Of a stretch of DNA of 64,000 nucleotides, positions 22,176 through 33,541 are shown in pieces; positions within the stretch are counted from its first letter, which is position 1, and the number at the start of each line of letters is the position of its first letter. Below the pieces are notes generated by a model. That model worked only from the letters and a program-made list of their open reading frames with translations, did not search any database and was not told where the DNA came from. Position numbers and translations under genes: made by a program. This DNA is from Trebouxia sp. TZW2008 (taxonomy: Eukaryota > Chlorophyta > Trebouxiophyceae > Trebouxiales > Trebouxiaceae), in NCBI GenBank assembly GCA_002118135.1, contig BDIU01000109.1, positions 1-64,000 of the forward strand. Reading direction: 5' to 3'.

Positions 22176-23012
22176 TCAGTATGTGTCATTCATCTTCTTT
22201 TTAGGCTTCTTTATCAAGTCTTCTTTGGGGACCTTGTTCAGCTTAGCAGCAAGGATAAAGTCATTTTCTGTGAGCCCATCCCTGGCATGTGTCCAAACAT
22301 CCACAGACACCTGATTCCAGCCCTGTTGCACCAACAATGTTGGTGCAAACATGTGCTTATGATGCCCAAAGGCAGGGGCTTCTCTTTTCTTTTCAATGCA
22401 GACATGTGCATGCAGATACTGCTGTACTGGCGTCATGAGACACTTTCGGGACAGGCTGACCGTGATATGGAGATCTGGATGATGCTTCTCTTGTTCAGCA
22501 ACTGCTCCTAGCCTCTTGCACAAATCTAGTGCCTGCAACGCAAATGCGCTTGAAGGCTTGAATGCATCATAGATGTTGGTCACTCAGGCAGCACAGCTGT
22601 AATCACCCTAACAAAGTTCTTCGTCTTCCAACTGCGTTTGATGTGTAGTCTGGTCTTTTCATCTTCGTACAGTTCCCAGTTCTCGACCTCGCTCTGCAGG
22701 GCGCTGTGATTTGAGCAAGTCCTAACACGTCACCCCGCTCGACAGTGATTTCGTGATCTTTGCCTTCGATAGGAAGCTCTCGGCTTCTTGCTTACTCAAT
22801 GCCATGCATAGGCCCATGTAGTCAAGTGATCCTGTTGTAGACTCGCATGGCTCGCACCGCTTCTCCGTCAAAGCGCCAGAGGAGCCATTAGCAACAGCAA
22901 AGCGCTTTACAGTCGGTCTGTTGCCGAAGCGACGGCTAGACCTACACAAAGCCTGCGCGGGTCCAGCAGCGCGCCGAAGTATGCAGCTCTGAGAAAGATT
23001 TATGGCTTGCAT
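22176..23012 (-). CDS. Pterin carbinolamine dehydratase-like / RAF2, plastid
   Basis: Four minus-strand exons (22734-23012, 22607-22693, 22461-22532, 22176-22322), all joining in phase 0, give 194 residues. The N-terminal 45 residues are Arg/Ser/Ala-rich with no acids, as in a plastid transit peptide. A CEPCE motif follows, then the DCoH/PCD fold: RSWKTKNFVR, EKHHPDLH, GWNQVSVDVWTH and GLTENDFILAAKLN. HHPDLH with the later WTH is the dehydratase active-site signature. The CxPCE motif and overall layout match the plant plastid branch, including Rubisco accumulation factor 2 (RAF2), rather than the cytosolic recycling enzyme. That it aids Rubisco assembly is inferred from homology. The usual LVGWN reads ITGWN here. 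The start lies 267 bases from the divergent MSAP start. Confidence 0.88.
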
Positions 23013-23279
23013 CGTTGCTGAAGAGTCTATGGCATGAAGCCACTTCACTGTGACCTTGTCGCTGGTTTCAGAGCAAAGCATGCCTTGTGCTTGCTTGCTG
23101 ATGTCGAGGTAAGTGAAGGCCGGTATCACACTGTTCAGGTCTCGGCATGTTATTTTAAAGCTTCTTAGTATATACAAGCAAAGTGCTGCAGTGATCCAGC
23201 TGCGTGCTTGCCTTCTCGTCCCACCAAAAGCCTGATCACACCGTGTATAGCCTGCAGAGTGTCCGGCGTTCAGCGCAAT
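23013..23279. promoter_or_regulatory. Candidate bidirectional promoter, RAF2/PCD and MSAP genes
   Basis: 267 bases between divergent start codons. The 22700-23250 stretch contains many CpG dinucleotides, unlike the surrounding introns. No individual factor site is claimed. Confidence 0.45.
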
Positions 23280-26200
23280 ATGAAAAAGCTATTTGTTGCG
23301 AGGGTGATCTGCGTGCTTTTGACGACGTGCTGCGCTCTGGCGCAAATCAACACGTCCAAACCTGCTGCAAAGCCTGTGAAGACCGACATCAAATACATCA
23401 AGTGTCAGGTCTGTGAGGTACTGGCTAAGAATGCTTACAGACAGGTTCACGAGCTCAAGAAGTCTCTCAAGCCTAACAAAAAGGTACTTCACTGGCAGCA
23501 ATGTTTGCACGCCTGAGCTTCAGCTTGACCAAAATCTGCCATTCTTTCCAAGCTGATGGCGCTGTTAGACTGCAGTTAGATGAAATGGCTGTCATTGAGG
23601 TTATGGAGCACATCACAGACCCAACAAAAGATCAGGGAGAGTGGATTGCCAAGATCGACCTCGTAGAATCCGGTGACAAGCTGCTAGTCCAAGAGCAGGA
23701 CAAGCTTGGAGAGTGCGGGGTAGAATGCAAAACTGTTCAGAGAGCAGCAGAGGAGATTGTTGGAGATCGAGACACCGACTTGGCTGAAGAGTTATGGAAG
23801 GTACAAACCATTCCAGGCTCTTTCATTCACTCATTTCAGAACAGCATGCTAGACAGGCTCAGCAGGCCCAGCTGTGTACATAGTGAAGCACTCAATTATC
23901 CTTCGTTGTTTCTCACATGTAACACAAGAGTAGCATTCCTGTGCAAGCCTAGCTTGTTGCCTATTGCCACCTTTCCTAGTGTACATGAGATTGTATGCAT
24001 GAGGTTCTATGCAAGACTCAATGATGCACAGCAGTCAACAGCATCCATTCACACACAGAGGAGATTGTCGGTAACAGAGACCCAGACTTGGCTGAGGTGT
24101 ACTGAAAGGTACAATACATTCAGGGCTATCCTTCATGCATTGCAGACTTATCACCAGGCGACATTCCTGCACAAGCCCAGCTTGTTGCCTATTGCTACCT
24201 GTGCTTCTGCACATGGCATGAGGTTCTATGCAAGTCCCCATGATACACAGCAGTCAACCATGCACCCATAGATGCACCCATAGAGGAGATTGCTGGCGAC
24301 AGACACAGACTTGGCTGAGTCGTCCTGAAAGCCCAAAATATTGTACGCTATACTTCACAGTGTTACATGTAAACAGAAGAGCAGCATTCTTGCGCAAGCC
24401 TAGCTTGTTGCGTATTGCCACCTTTCCTACTGCACATAAGGTCATATGCATGGGGCTTTTTGCAAGCGTACATGATGCACAGCAGTCAATAGCATTCATT
24501 CCTACAAAGAGGATATTGTTGGCTACTGAGACACAGACTTCTTCAGGCAAAGTGCTGTGTCCAAATCTCGGACTGCCTCTGAAGACAGAGGCTCCCATTA
24601 TGACGCCTAACAGCACAGCCCTTGTCTCCCCCCCTGCTGAGCCCGACGATGATGTTTTCTGCACCTCAAGATGAACAGGTCACAGATCACAAACTGGCAG
24701 TGCCAGCAGCTGACCAGAAGCTGTCAAACCCAGAGTCTACTTCCTTAAATGACTTAAGTTCACTGCTCATTCATAGGAGCCAAATACTTCTCATTGCAAA
24801 GTGCTGTGTCCAACATCGCTGTTTTCTGCAGCTCAAGATGAACAGGTCACAGTTCACAAACTGGCTGTGCCGGCAACTGACCAAAAGCTGTCGAGGCAAA
24901 ACACCCAAGGTACCGTCTGATCGAAAGCCTGGGCCTGCTTTTGTTGAGCTGGATGAGCAGCAGGCACAGCTTCAAAAGATGATGGCCAGTATGAAGGTAT
25001 GCACATCAGCTTTGTTTTGAGAAAATCCACCATATTGGTTTGCTAAAAGTAATTAGGAAGTAAGTATTCCGGTATTCATCAGAGAAAACTCTGTGAGACC
25101 GGTATACGAATGACTGATGTCTACTGATGACAGCCCATTGGAATTGCCAGGCAGAAAGTAGCTACTCTTGGCGTGGAGTAAGGTTATGGGCACCAAATTA
25201 ATTATACTTTGTTGTTCATCCTGTCGCTGTTCTTGTTTTGGAGATAATTTTGATGGAGATTCTCCCGCTGATTGTGCTTGGATTTTTTTGCATTCATTTT
25301 GCATTGTCAAAATTCCTATCTTTGAGGAGATGGATGAGCAGCAGGCACAGCTCCAGAAGTTGATGGCCAGCATGAAGTTAAGCTCACTACATCAACAATT
25401 TTGCAAAGACATGTACAACATGCAAGGGTGCATCTGCTCTTGCTGTAGTGACTGTGTTTGTTGTCAATAACATAAGATTGAGGAATTGTCAGTAAACTCA
25501 ATCAGCCTTGCTCGGAAGTTTCCCTACATTTAAGTCTTGAAGGCGTACGTGTGGTACACGTACGTATATAAATGTATAACACGAGCCCAGAAGCTGTGGA
25601 TGTTTCCTGTTTCTTATCATCCTGCTCGCTACTTGCAAACTTGCAACACCCTTGGATTCCAGCATCAAAACAGCTGCCACATCTGTCAGCACAAAATGCT
25701 ATCACTTTCTCAGTTGATTGAATTGCCCTCTTGGTTTCTTCAGCCTGGTAGTCTCACCAGCCTAGGCTTTGCTTGCTTTCTTGGTGCAAACTGACTTGCA
25801 TAGCTGGACCTATGCAGGAGCAAGGACTAGGAGGCACAATGTATGACAGAGACACCATCATGAAGAAGTATATGAATGGGTACAATGGTGAGAAGCCTGT
25901 AACCCATGCAACTCTGACCTGCATGCAACTGCTGTCCAACAAGAGTTGTGTGCGGGCGCGGTGTTATGCCCAACATGTTGTTGCATTTGCACACCGTTTG
26001 GTATTCAAATTGATGCCAGACAATTGCAGTCAAATAGCATGCCCAATGACAGTGCGTCATCGATCATGATTGCATATGTACAGTTTGACTGATAGCAAGC
26101 TGCATCAGTTGTGTTAGTCATTGACAACTCCTGCAAGTAACCTGATTTACTTTGCAGATGACTATGAGGATGATGATGAAGAAGAAGAGGCAGACTTTCC

Positions 26201-26694
26201 ATCAGCAAGGCCAGGGTCAGCTGATGGCAAAGGTACAGCCAGTAAGCTTGCAGAGCAGGCGTCAAATGCTGCCGGGGTAAGCATTCTCATTATACTTGCA
26301 GTGACAAACGTGGTGATTTGGCAGAGGTCAGCCTTGTCGAGTCTTGCATCCTCTGATTGCAATCTGCATGTGCTGCTGTTGGGAAGGTGTCATGGAGTCA
26401 ACTTGTTGATATTGTTGTTGCAACATCACACTGATGGGCAACACTTTGGCTATCATCACTGAATGGTTTGATCTTGATGTCGAATCAGCTCATGTCAACA
26501 GGGCACTGCAATCTCATACAAGTTGCCTACAGGCAGATCTCAGCATGGTCTGTAGTGTTGAAGCTGACTGACAACATTGTGTGGTGCTGCAGTCTGCACT
26601 GTCTTACACCCAGGACAAGCTGACCAGTGCTTTTTCTGCAACACAAAACCTGTTTGGCGGCAAGAAGACTGCGACGCCAGCAGCCGAGCTATAG
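23280..26694 (+). CDS. Canopy/MSAP-type saposin-like ER protein
   Basis: Six exons (23280-23483, 23576-23800, 24832-24996, 25818-25887, 26158-26276, 26593-26694) join in phase to 294 residues. The start gives a clear signal peptide, MKKLFVARVICVLLTTCCA. The saposin-like fold shows the expected cysteines: KCQVCEVL, GECGVECKT and WLCRQLTKSC. DRKPGPAFVELDEQQ, the Met-rich QKMMASMK and YDRDTIMKKYMNGY lead into an acidic DDYEDDDEEEEAD tail. The order and motifs match plant proteins annotated as TLR4 regulator/MIR-interacting MSAP (Arabidopsis At1g42480 type), related to animal Canopy proteins, which act as ER-lumen folding cofactors. The last exon, after the acidic tail, is a Ser/Thr/Ala-rich extension. 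Introns 2 and 3 contain decayed exon copies. Confidence 0.88.
24058..24720 (+). repeat. Decayed copies of MSAP exons 2 and 3
   Basis: Copies of the exon 2 end (GDRDTDLAEE) appear at about 24058-24108, 24280-24325 and 24508-24545, each within a longer repeated unit that also carries GCCTAGCTTGTTGCCTATTG. A copy of the exon 3 start (LKMNRSQ) is at about 24667-24720, behind a TTCTGCA-type acceptor that has lost its final G. Confidence 0.75.
25327..25379 (+). repeat. Copy of MSAP exon 3 end
   Basis: MDEQQAQLQKLMASMK is readable in a copy of the last 52 bases of exon 3 (24832-24996). The donor GT at the exon edge has become TT. Confidence 0.8.
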
Positions 26695-26984
26695 CAAAAA
26701 GTCTCTGGAGAACAGCATTGCCAGCACAGAATCTAGCTTACAGAATGTGCAATGCTTGTCAACTTTCAGCAGTTCTGTTACAACTTTTGACTTTGAGTAT
26801 CAAGTTCAAGCGTCTTCCAACTTCAGTTTCACTACAAGATCAGATCTCTTTCAACAACGCTGATATCAGAAGGCAGGCAACAACAAGCTTGAACACAAGC
26901 TACACCTCAAGTCTTTGTTACAATTGGAGGTCCATTCCCATAACAAACTGCTGGCTGTTGCAATGTGTTGCTATGACAAAGTTC

Positions 26985-27182
26985 CTAGGCCTTGACTGGG
27001 TGACATGTCTTGCACTTGCAGTTTGAGCTACAGCTGCAGTTCTCTCCGCAGGAGCAGCTGCCGTTCACGCAGTTGGTGCATCCGTCGCTTTGACTCGCCT
27101 TACAGGTTGTGCAAGTGCAGTCAGAGCCGCACTTGCAGCTGTCGCCGCATGTGCACTTGGTGGCGCAGGCTGAGCAAGTCAT
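26985..27182 (-). CDS. Metallothionein-like cysteine-rich protein
   Basis: A single intronless frame of 65 residues with 18 cysteines. They fall into two nine-Cys halves with almost the same spacing (CxxC, then three CxC pairs separated by three residues, then CxxC), joined by KASQSDG. This is the composition and spacing of metal-thiolate clusters, so a metallothionein binding Cu, Zn or Cd in the cytosol is likely; metal preference cannot be read from sequence. Aromatic residues are absent, apart from one His near the C-terminus, as expected for the class. The stop lies 290 bases from the convergent MSAP gene, and the start is divergent from complex I B12. The ATG chosen is the only one in the frame. 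Confidence 0.85.
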   Translation of the reverse strand: MTCSACATKCTCGDSCKCGSDCTCTTCKASQSDGCTNCVNGSCSCGENCSCSSNCKCKTCHPVKA

Positions 27183-27595
27183 CTTGACTTTGTAGGATTG
27201 AGTTTCTGCACGTCGAAGACTTTAAGACCCCTGGAAACGAAAAACAATCAAGCCGGGACACATCAGGAACACTCGTGGACACACAAACAGCAACAGGTGT
27301 GACAATCACCTTGAGCTGAAACGGGAAGCAGGTGTGATCACGCTGGTATGGGAAAGCCGTTGTTGCAATTTGTTGGGCGGGGCTGACGTATATCGCAAAA
27401 AATGACGACTGTTGAATCTGTTATTTTTTCCCGGGATGACGTCATGACGATTATCGTTCGTTTTTCCGGAGGGCATGATTGCGCATTTTAGTCAGATGAT
27501 TCGTCTGAGATGAAACCTGCTGGTGCATGCAGCAGGGTTGGTTGCGACGTTTGACTGCACACCCTCTGCAGCCGGCAGCGGGCTGCTGCAGCAGC
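27183..27595. promoter_or_regulatory. Candidate bidirectional promoter, metallothionein / B12
   Basis: 413 bases between divergent starts, visibly CpG-rich. At 27437-27449 it contains TGACGTCATGACG: a full CRE-type bZIP palindrome (27437-27444) plus a second TGACG half-site. This is the only such site noticed in a promoter interval here, so it is a candidate for stress or metal control of the metallothionein. Function is inferred. Confidence 0.5.
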
Positions 27596-27763
27596 ATGGC
27601 ATTCAACTGGCGATCTTTTGAAGCCTGGAGGAGTCATCCGATGCTAACAAACAACTTCCGACATGGATTGCCTGGCTTAGGAATCGGCTCTGCTACTTTC
27701 GCCGTATATGTATTGTACGACAAGACCATTGGATCTGGCAGCAAAGGCGAAGCGCATCATTGA
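27596..27763 (+). CDS. Complex I subunit B12 (NDUFB3-like)
   Basis: 55 residues in one exon. WRSHPMLTNNFRHGLPGLGIG followed by a single hydrophobic helix (SATFAVYVLYDK) matches the plant and animal B12/NDUFB3 subunit: a small one-helix accessory subunit of the mitochondrial NADH dehydrogenase membrane arm. The in-frame reading extends upstream to 27527, but homology begins at the ATG at 27596, which gives about the usual plant length. An upstream 5' UTR intron ending at a GCAG cannot be excluded. The gene is divergent from the metallothionein. Confidence 0.85.
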   Translation: MAFNWRSFEAWRSHPMLTNNFRHGLPGLGIGSATFAVYVLYDKTIGSGSKGEAHH

Positions 27764-28721
27764 ATCGTGTTTTGTTTGACGATCAGGTGGAGTCATGTTG
27801 TGATCTTGTTGGCCTTATGCTTTGCGCATGCTCAGGTTGAGCGCACTTATCTGCTGTAGGATTGGACTTCACTCTCGGAGGACAGGCAGCGGCTGAGTTC
27901 GAGTATCTGCAACACATTCAAGAGGGGATCTTTGCAACACAGCAAAGATGTCTGTATGCAACTGGCCCACAGTGAGCTTGCTGAAAGGGTCACACGAAAG
28001 GAAGTGCATATGAGGCAACGAGTAGCTTCAACCTTACTTGTCAGGGACCCATCACTACAGGCCTTCAAGTGTCAGGCTTTAACTAGCACCTCAGACATGG
28101 TATCAAGGACGTGACTCAACGGACAAGCTGTGCAATATATATTTGCATTGATGCTCTCATTGTAGTTGCCAAGGCTGCAGGAGCCAGTCCGCATGCAACA
28201 TCACACTGTTTTTGAGCCTCCCATGCAAATAGATAGCATGCAAGCATGAAGGTAACAGAAGACAACAGCCAGGCAACTGTAATTCAGCGCAACGGTCAGG
28301 GCCGCAAAGCACCCACATGAATGCTGCATTGCTTACAGACTCAACAGTGCATCTGCTTTGTGCAGTAACAGCTGAGCTTGGCATTGTATGCCGTTCATCA
28401 AGCAGACGCCACAATTGTGAACAGTTCAGCTCATTAAGCACCTGATCTGTAGCTACTTTTGTAGCCACTGTAACAGTGACAAACAACTGTTGTCTGTCAC
28501 AGTGACACTCAACTGGTCATCATGGCGACTTTGCACTTGCACTCGCGTCCTCTCGTTAGTCACGACTGATGCTAGCAACTTGCACTAAGTCTCTCATTCC
28601 ACACCTTAACTAGCTCTGACCTTGTTAGTGAGAAGCCATTGTCACAGTGTCAAGTGTGTGCAGAACCCAAAACACACCAAAGACAAGCCAATGCAAACGT
28701 GTTTAAAACACAGTAGCAGTA
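27764..28721. other. Intergenic interval between B12 and gene A
   Basis: No supported gene. It holds the 3' ends of two convergent genes. A near-palindrome of about 25 bases (GTGACAAACAAC paired with GTTGTCTGTCAC) lies at about 28472-28497. The rest is unremarkable CpG-poor sequence. Confidence 0.5.
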
Positions 28722-31700
28722 CTATGAGAATCTGGGTATCCAGTTGCTGAAAGAGTCTGCATCTGTTGTGGCAGAACCATCTTTATTCTGTTTCTGACGT
28801 TGTGGCGCCAGGCTCTGCTTGATACCTTTGAAGATGAGCCCCAAAGCACGCCCAATCAGTCTTACAAGAAGCCATGAAATAGCAGCACTGACTCTGGCCA
28901 TGCAGTTTCTGAAAATGGGCAATAAAATGTCACCAGCCTCCAGGCAAACACTGTATGTGTATCTCCACCCCTTCAGCGCTTCAAGTTCCTGCAGATTATG
29001 CTGGATGTCAGATGACCAAGCTTACCTGCGGTGTTACACTGCACCATAGAGCTGCAGTGCTGTACTGAGGACATGCTTGCATTACACAGGATTTGGAGCT
29101 GATCTGTCAGCTACATTTGATCAGCATGAGCTAGGTTGCTGGCAATGGATGGGGCATGCACACATGCATAGGTCAGCACTGCATTGCAAGCACAGTGTAC
29201 AGCCAGCATCAGGCAGAACCTTCATACCAGAGCAGGTCATCCAAAATAGACGTTGCTGAAACACATCATTCTTCAGTTTGGGGTGCCAAGCTAAGCTATG
29301 GCTTCCAGATGACTGTTTTTGACTAGAATGTCAATCACTGGGTGTGCATCACGCATGTACAGCTTGAACTGCTGCTATCCAACTGACATGAAATTTCTGG
29401 GCAGTCCACGGATTAGCTGCAACTATACCTTGATTCGCCTAGCTTTCGTTCTTCGCTGAAGCAGCTCTCCATGCCACTCAAACCCGTAGAGATGATGCCT
29501 GTCCTCATAGATATTTGCAACAGATTGGAAGTTCTGGTGGATCACTTTGTTCAAAAACACCTGCAATGGCGCGCATTGCTCTGAAACCAACATGAGTTTG
29601 TAGTTAGTATGAACAACATCTTTGCCATTCAAGAGATGCTATGCAGTCTGGCTGGCTGATGCTGCACGCTTAGCGCAAGATTGTAAAGATTGTTTGGTGG
29701 AGATGAGCAGCAAAGCATGGGGTATGCAAAGGCGGTGTACCTGATTCCTGAAACGCTCAAGGCCGCGCGTGCTGTGAAGCTGGGGATGCAAGTGCAATGA
29801 CCACAACTCATTCCCTCCCTCAGCAGCACCTGAATGTGCACAAATATGAATTCCAATACGTCACTGTGCCCGAATGTCTGTTGTCATTCATTCCAAACGC
29901 ATGCTAGACAGGCTCAGCAGGCCCAGCTAGGTGCATACTGGAGCAACTGACTCCAACCAGGTCTGTCCTGTGCTACCCTATATCGTTATGTTGAACGGTC
30001 TCTCTACAGAGTTGTCAGCCAAGTGTCTCTGGGTTTATGTCTGCATGTTCGGGTGAGACTGGCACATCTCACTCAGATTTCAGCTGCCTATGCATCCTAG
30101 GACACCGCTTCTTTGATGATGTGCATGATCGCAGCTACTGATTGCATTGTTCACCCCAGCAGTGCACTGACAACATACTGCACAGGTCTCATCAATAGAC
30201 TTTGTCTTACACGTGAAATCTTGCATCAGCACTGCACATGGACACAGACATCAGAGTGTGCTCAAAATGCAACATGCATGCAGCAGTCAAGCATATTTGC
30301 AGACAGAGCGCTCGCCATCGAGCTCACATCTAGCCTCTGCTGAATAGGCAACAGCTGAGCAATCATGCATGACTGCATCATGGGATACTCACATTGAGAC
30401 CAGATCTAGCTTCTGCCAAACAGGCAACAGCAACAGCCTCTGCTGCATATGTCGCCATGTCTTGCACAACGCACAGAGCAGACTGCAGCATCTACCAGAC
30501 AGACAGCAGCCAAGCAACCATGCATGGTGCATAATGGAGCAGTCAGTATTGAGGCCAAATCGAACCTCTGCAAGATAGACAACAGCCAAGCAACCATGCG
30601 TGACTGCATCATGGGGCACTCACCATTGAGATCAGATCTAGCTTCTGCCAAGTAGGCAACAGCAACAGCCTCTGCTGCATGTGTCGCCATGTCTTGCACG
30701 ATGCAAGAAGCTGACTGCAGCAGCTGCCAGACAGACAACAGCCAAGCAATCATGCATGATTGTGTGATGGGGGCTCACCGTTGAGCCCAGATCTAGCTTC
30801 TGCCAAATAGGCAACAGCAACAGCCTCTGCTGCATGTGCCGCCATGTCTTGCACGATGCAAGGTGCAGACTGCAGCATCTGTTGCATTGCAGCCGCCTTG
30901 CGCTGTTGTCTGACTGCAGCTTGCTTTTTTTTGCTGCTGTGCTGTGCTTGTTTGTTAGAGAGCCGCTGGTGGGCTGTGCTGCGTAAATTCTGTACTGATG
31001 GTGGCTGCAAGTCACGATTGTGTTGGGCCTGCACATTGCAGAGCAGACGATCAGTGATGGTGCCATTACACTCATTGCACTGGTTTTGTCACCGCTTTCT
31101 CCCACATGAATGAGACAATTTGTGCATCACGACAACTGACAGCAGTACATACTCGGTGAATTTTGCTAGCACTGGTCATGCTTGGTAAGCGTGAAAACAG
31201 CACAAAACTTCTGCTGCATATCAAAGCAGCTTTGATGTGACTTGCAAACTTGCTGAAATGACAGAGTTCAGCAAATAGCAAAGCAGCCAGCAGAAGCCCC
31301 AGAACATGCACTTATGCATGGCTGGTGCTGGTGCTGAGGGACTGTATGTCTCCCCAAGCAAAAGAATCAGTGAGGCAAATGTCGGCATGCATTGCAAATC
31401 TAATATCAGACGTCTCTACAAAGATGCTCAGAACAAGCCTGCCCGGCAAGACAGGATTTGGGCCACCCACCTAGCACATGTGCTGGAATGTGTAACTAAA
31501 TATCATGATTGCAAACCTCGCCATTACCTGAGACAATGCTGCGCCATCAGCTGCCCTTGCAGGCAGAATTGGCTCAGAAGCATTCTCCTGGACTATCAGA
31601 CTTGACACCAAGCTGTCTTTTGGCTGACACAAAATTTGTAACACAGCAGAATGCAATGCTAGATTCTCTCTAGCAGACTGCCATGCATCAGCAACACCGC

Positions 31701-31737
31701 TGTTGCTGCTGTCAGCACTGCTGTCTCTGCTGCTGCC

Positions 31738-31769
<32 letters not shown>

Positions 31770-33492
31770 TGTCCTTGCTGTTGCTGCTGGACAGATCAGC
31801 AGATAGACTCTCTTGCTGCTCATCAGCTTGCATTGCAATGACTGTCTCAGGACTGCTTTGGTCTGTTGCATCATTGAATCTGCTCATCAGCTGAGTTCCA
31901 AGCATGCGTAGGTCTGAGGGTGTTGAATCACCACTGCCATCTGAAAAGCAGCAAGAGATCTGTCGATTGCCTTCCTCAGCATAGATTCCTGCGCTTTGCA
32001 AGCAAATACATTGCTGAACAACATGGTCTTACCCTCTGCAAATAAGACACATGCCAATATTGCTGCGCCAACTTGAACAACATCAAGCATGTAATGACTT
32101 TGATCATGGTGACAAGCACAAGCAGCAACAGCACAGGCTGCTGCAAACAAGGCTTGTGCCAACAACGCCTAGAGTTAGCACACGTGAGAAAGCCCTGAAA
32201 CGATCATACCCAATCTAGTTGCATGAAAGCTCTGAATCACCAGGCTGATGATCTTTCAAACCTCATACGTATCATTGCAGTCAATTGCTTGCAGAAAGCA
32301 GCCTGTGCTTTGCACAGTAGCATGTAAGATATCAGGCTGTTTGATACATGCCCAGGCTGACACATACCAGGAGAAACAGCAGGCGTATACACATGGAACG
32401 CTGACGCGTCGCTCAGTCGTAATCTGTCCACTCACCAATACTGACTACGATGAACGAAGACAAACAAGACAAGTGTGTCAGACATGGTTCTGTGTCAGCA
32501 GCCTGTGCTTAACAAACTTATGTGTGAGGCAGTTTGTGCACAGGCAAGTTGGGCAACATGACATACCCCCAGCAAGTTGGCAAACAACCTGCCTGGCTTG
32601 AGATTGCAGCTCGCTGGGACAGTAACCCAACCAGCTTACTGCTGCTTGAGTGCTGCAGACTGCCAAAATGGCTGGACAAAGCTGCAACCACTCCTTGCTG
32701 CTCAGCCTGCAACAGGAAGAATCCACTGTCACAGCACCATAGACAATAAGGTTGCACAGCATTGAGCACAGCTTACTGCTGCTTGAGTGCTGGAGACTGT
32801 CAGGATGGCTGGACAAGCCTGCAACAGGGTGGATTCACTGATACAACATCATGCACACATGCCGTCGATGACTTTGTACAGCCCTAACAGGGCAAGTCAT
32901 CAATGCAACTCGCTGAGACACTGACCAGCCGGCTGATTGTTGCTTGTGCACTGCAGACTGCCAAGATTGCTGGACACAGCTGTGATTGCTCCTTGCTGCA
33001 GGCTAAGCAGCAAGTTGCAATGCAGTGCTCAACAGCATGAGGCATGTTTAGACGTCAATTTTTCGAGAGGTCCTTGATGATTACAGTTTGCTGAAAGTTG
33101 TGAAGCAGCAAGCGTTTTGTGCTCAAATAGGTAGGGATCAGACAAGGATAAGGACAGCTGAAAGCTGTAGCAAGTGCAGCGCAACAGGAGAGCCTGTCTT
33201 CAGTCATAAATAGAGCACGAGCGCATGATTTGGGCAGCACAAACAGAGCATTTGGGCTGGCACATGTAACAAGCAGTAGTCTTATCACTACAATACCTGG
33301 CATTTTGTGAGGCCAGTGCAGCAGTAAGCTGCTCCAAAGATGCCAAGCACAGGGCAAGCAGCTGCTTTCGAGGAGCAGGCGCTATTCCCTGCAGATGCAT
33401 CTGAGCTCGCCTGATTGGCATCGCTGGGTCAAGCTTTGTTTGCCGCTGACCAGGTCTCTGCTGCTGCTGCTGCTTTTGCTGCTGCGGCTGCG

Positions 33493-33541
<49 letters not shown>

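Noticed and set aside
31703..31894. Poly-Leu plus-strand frame
   Set aside because: Antisense of the poly-Ser segment of gene A.
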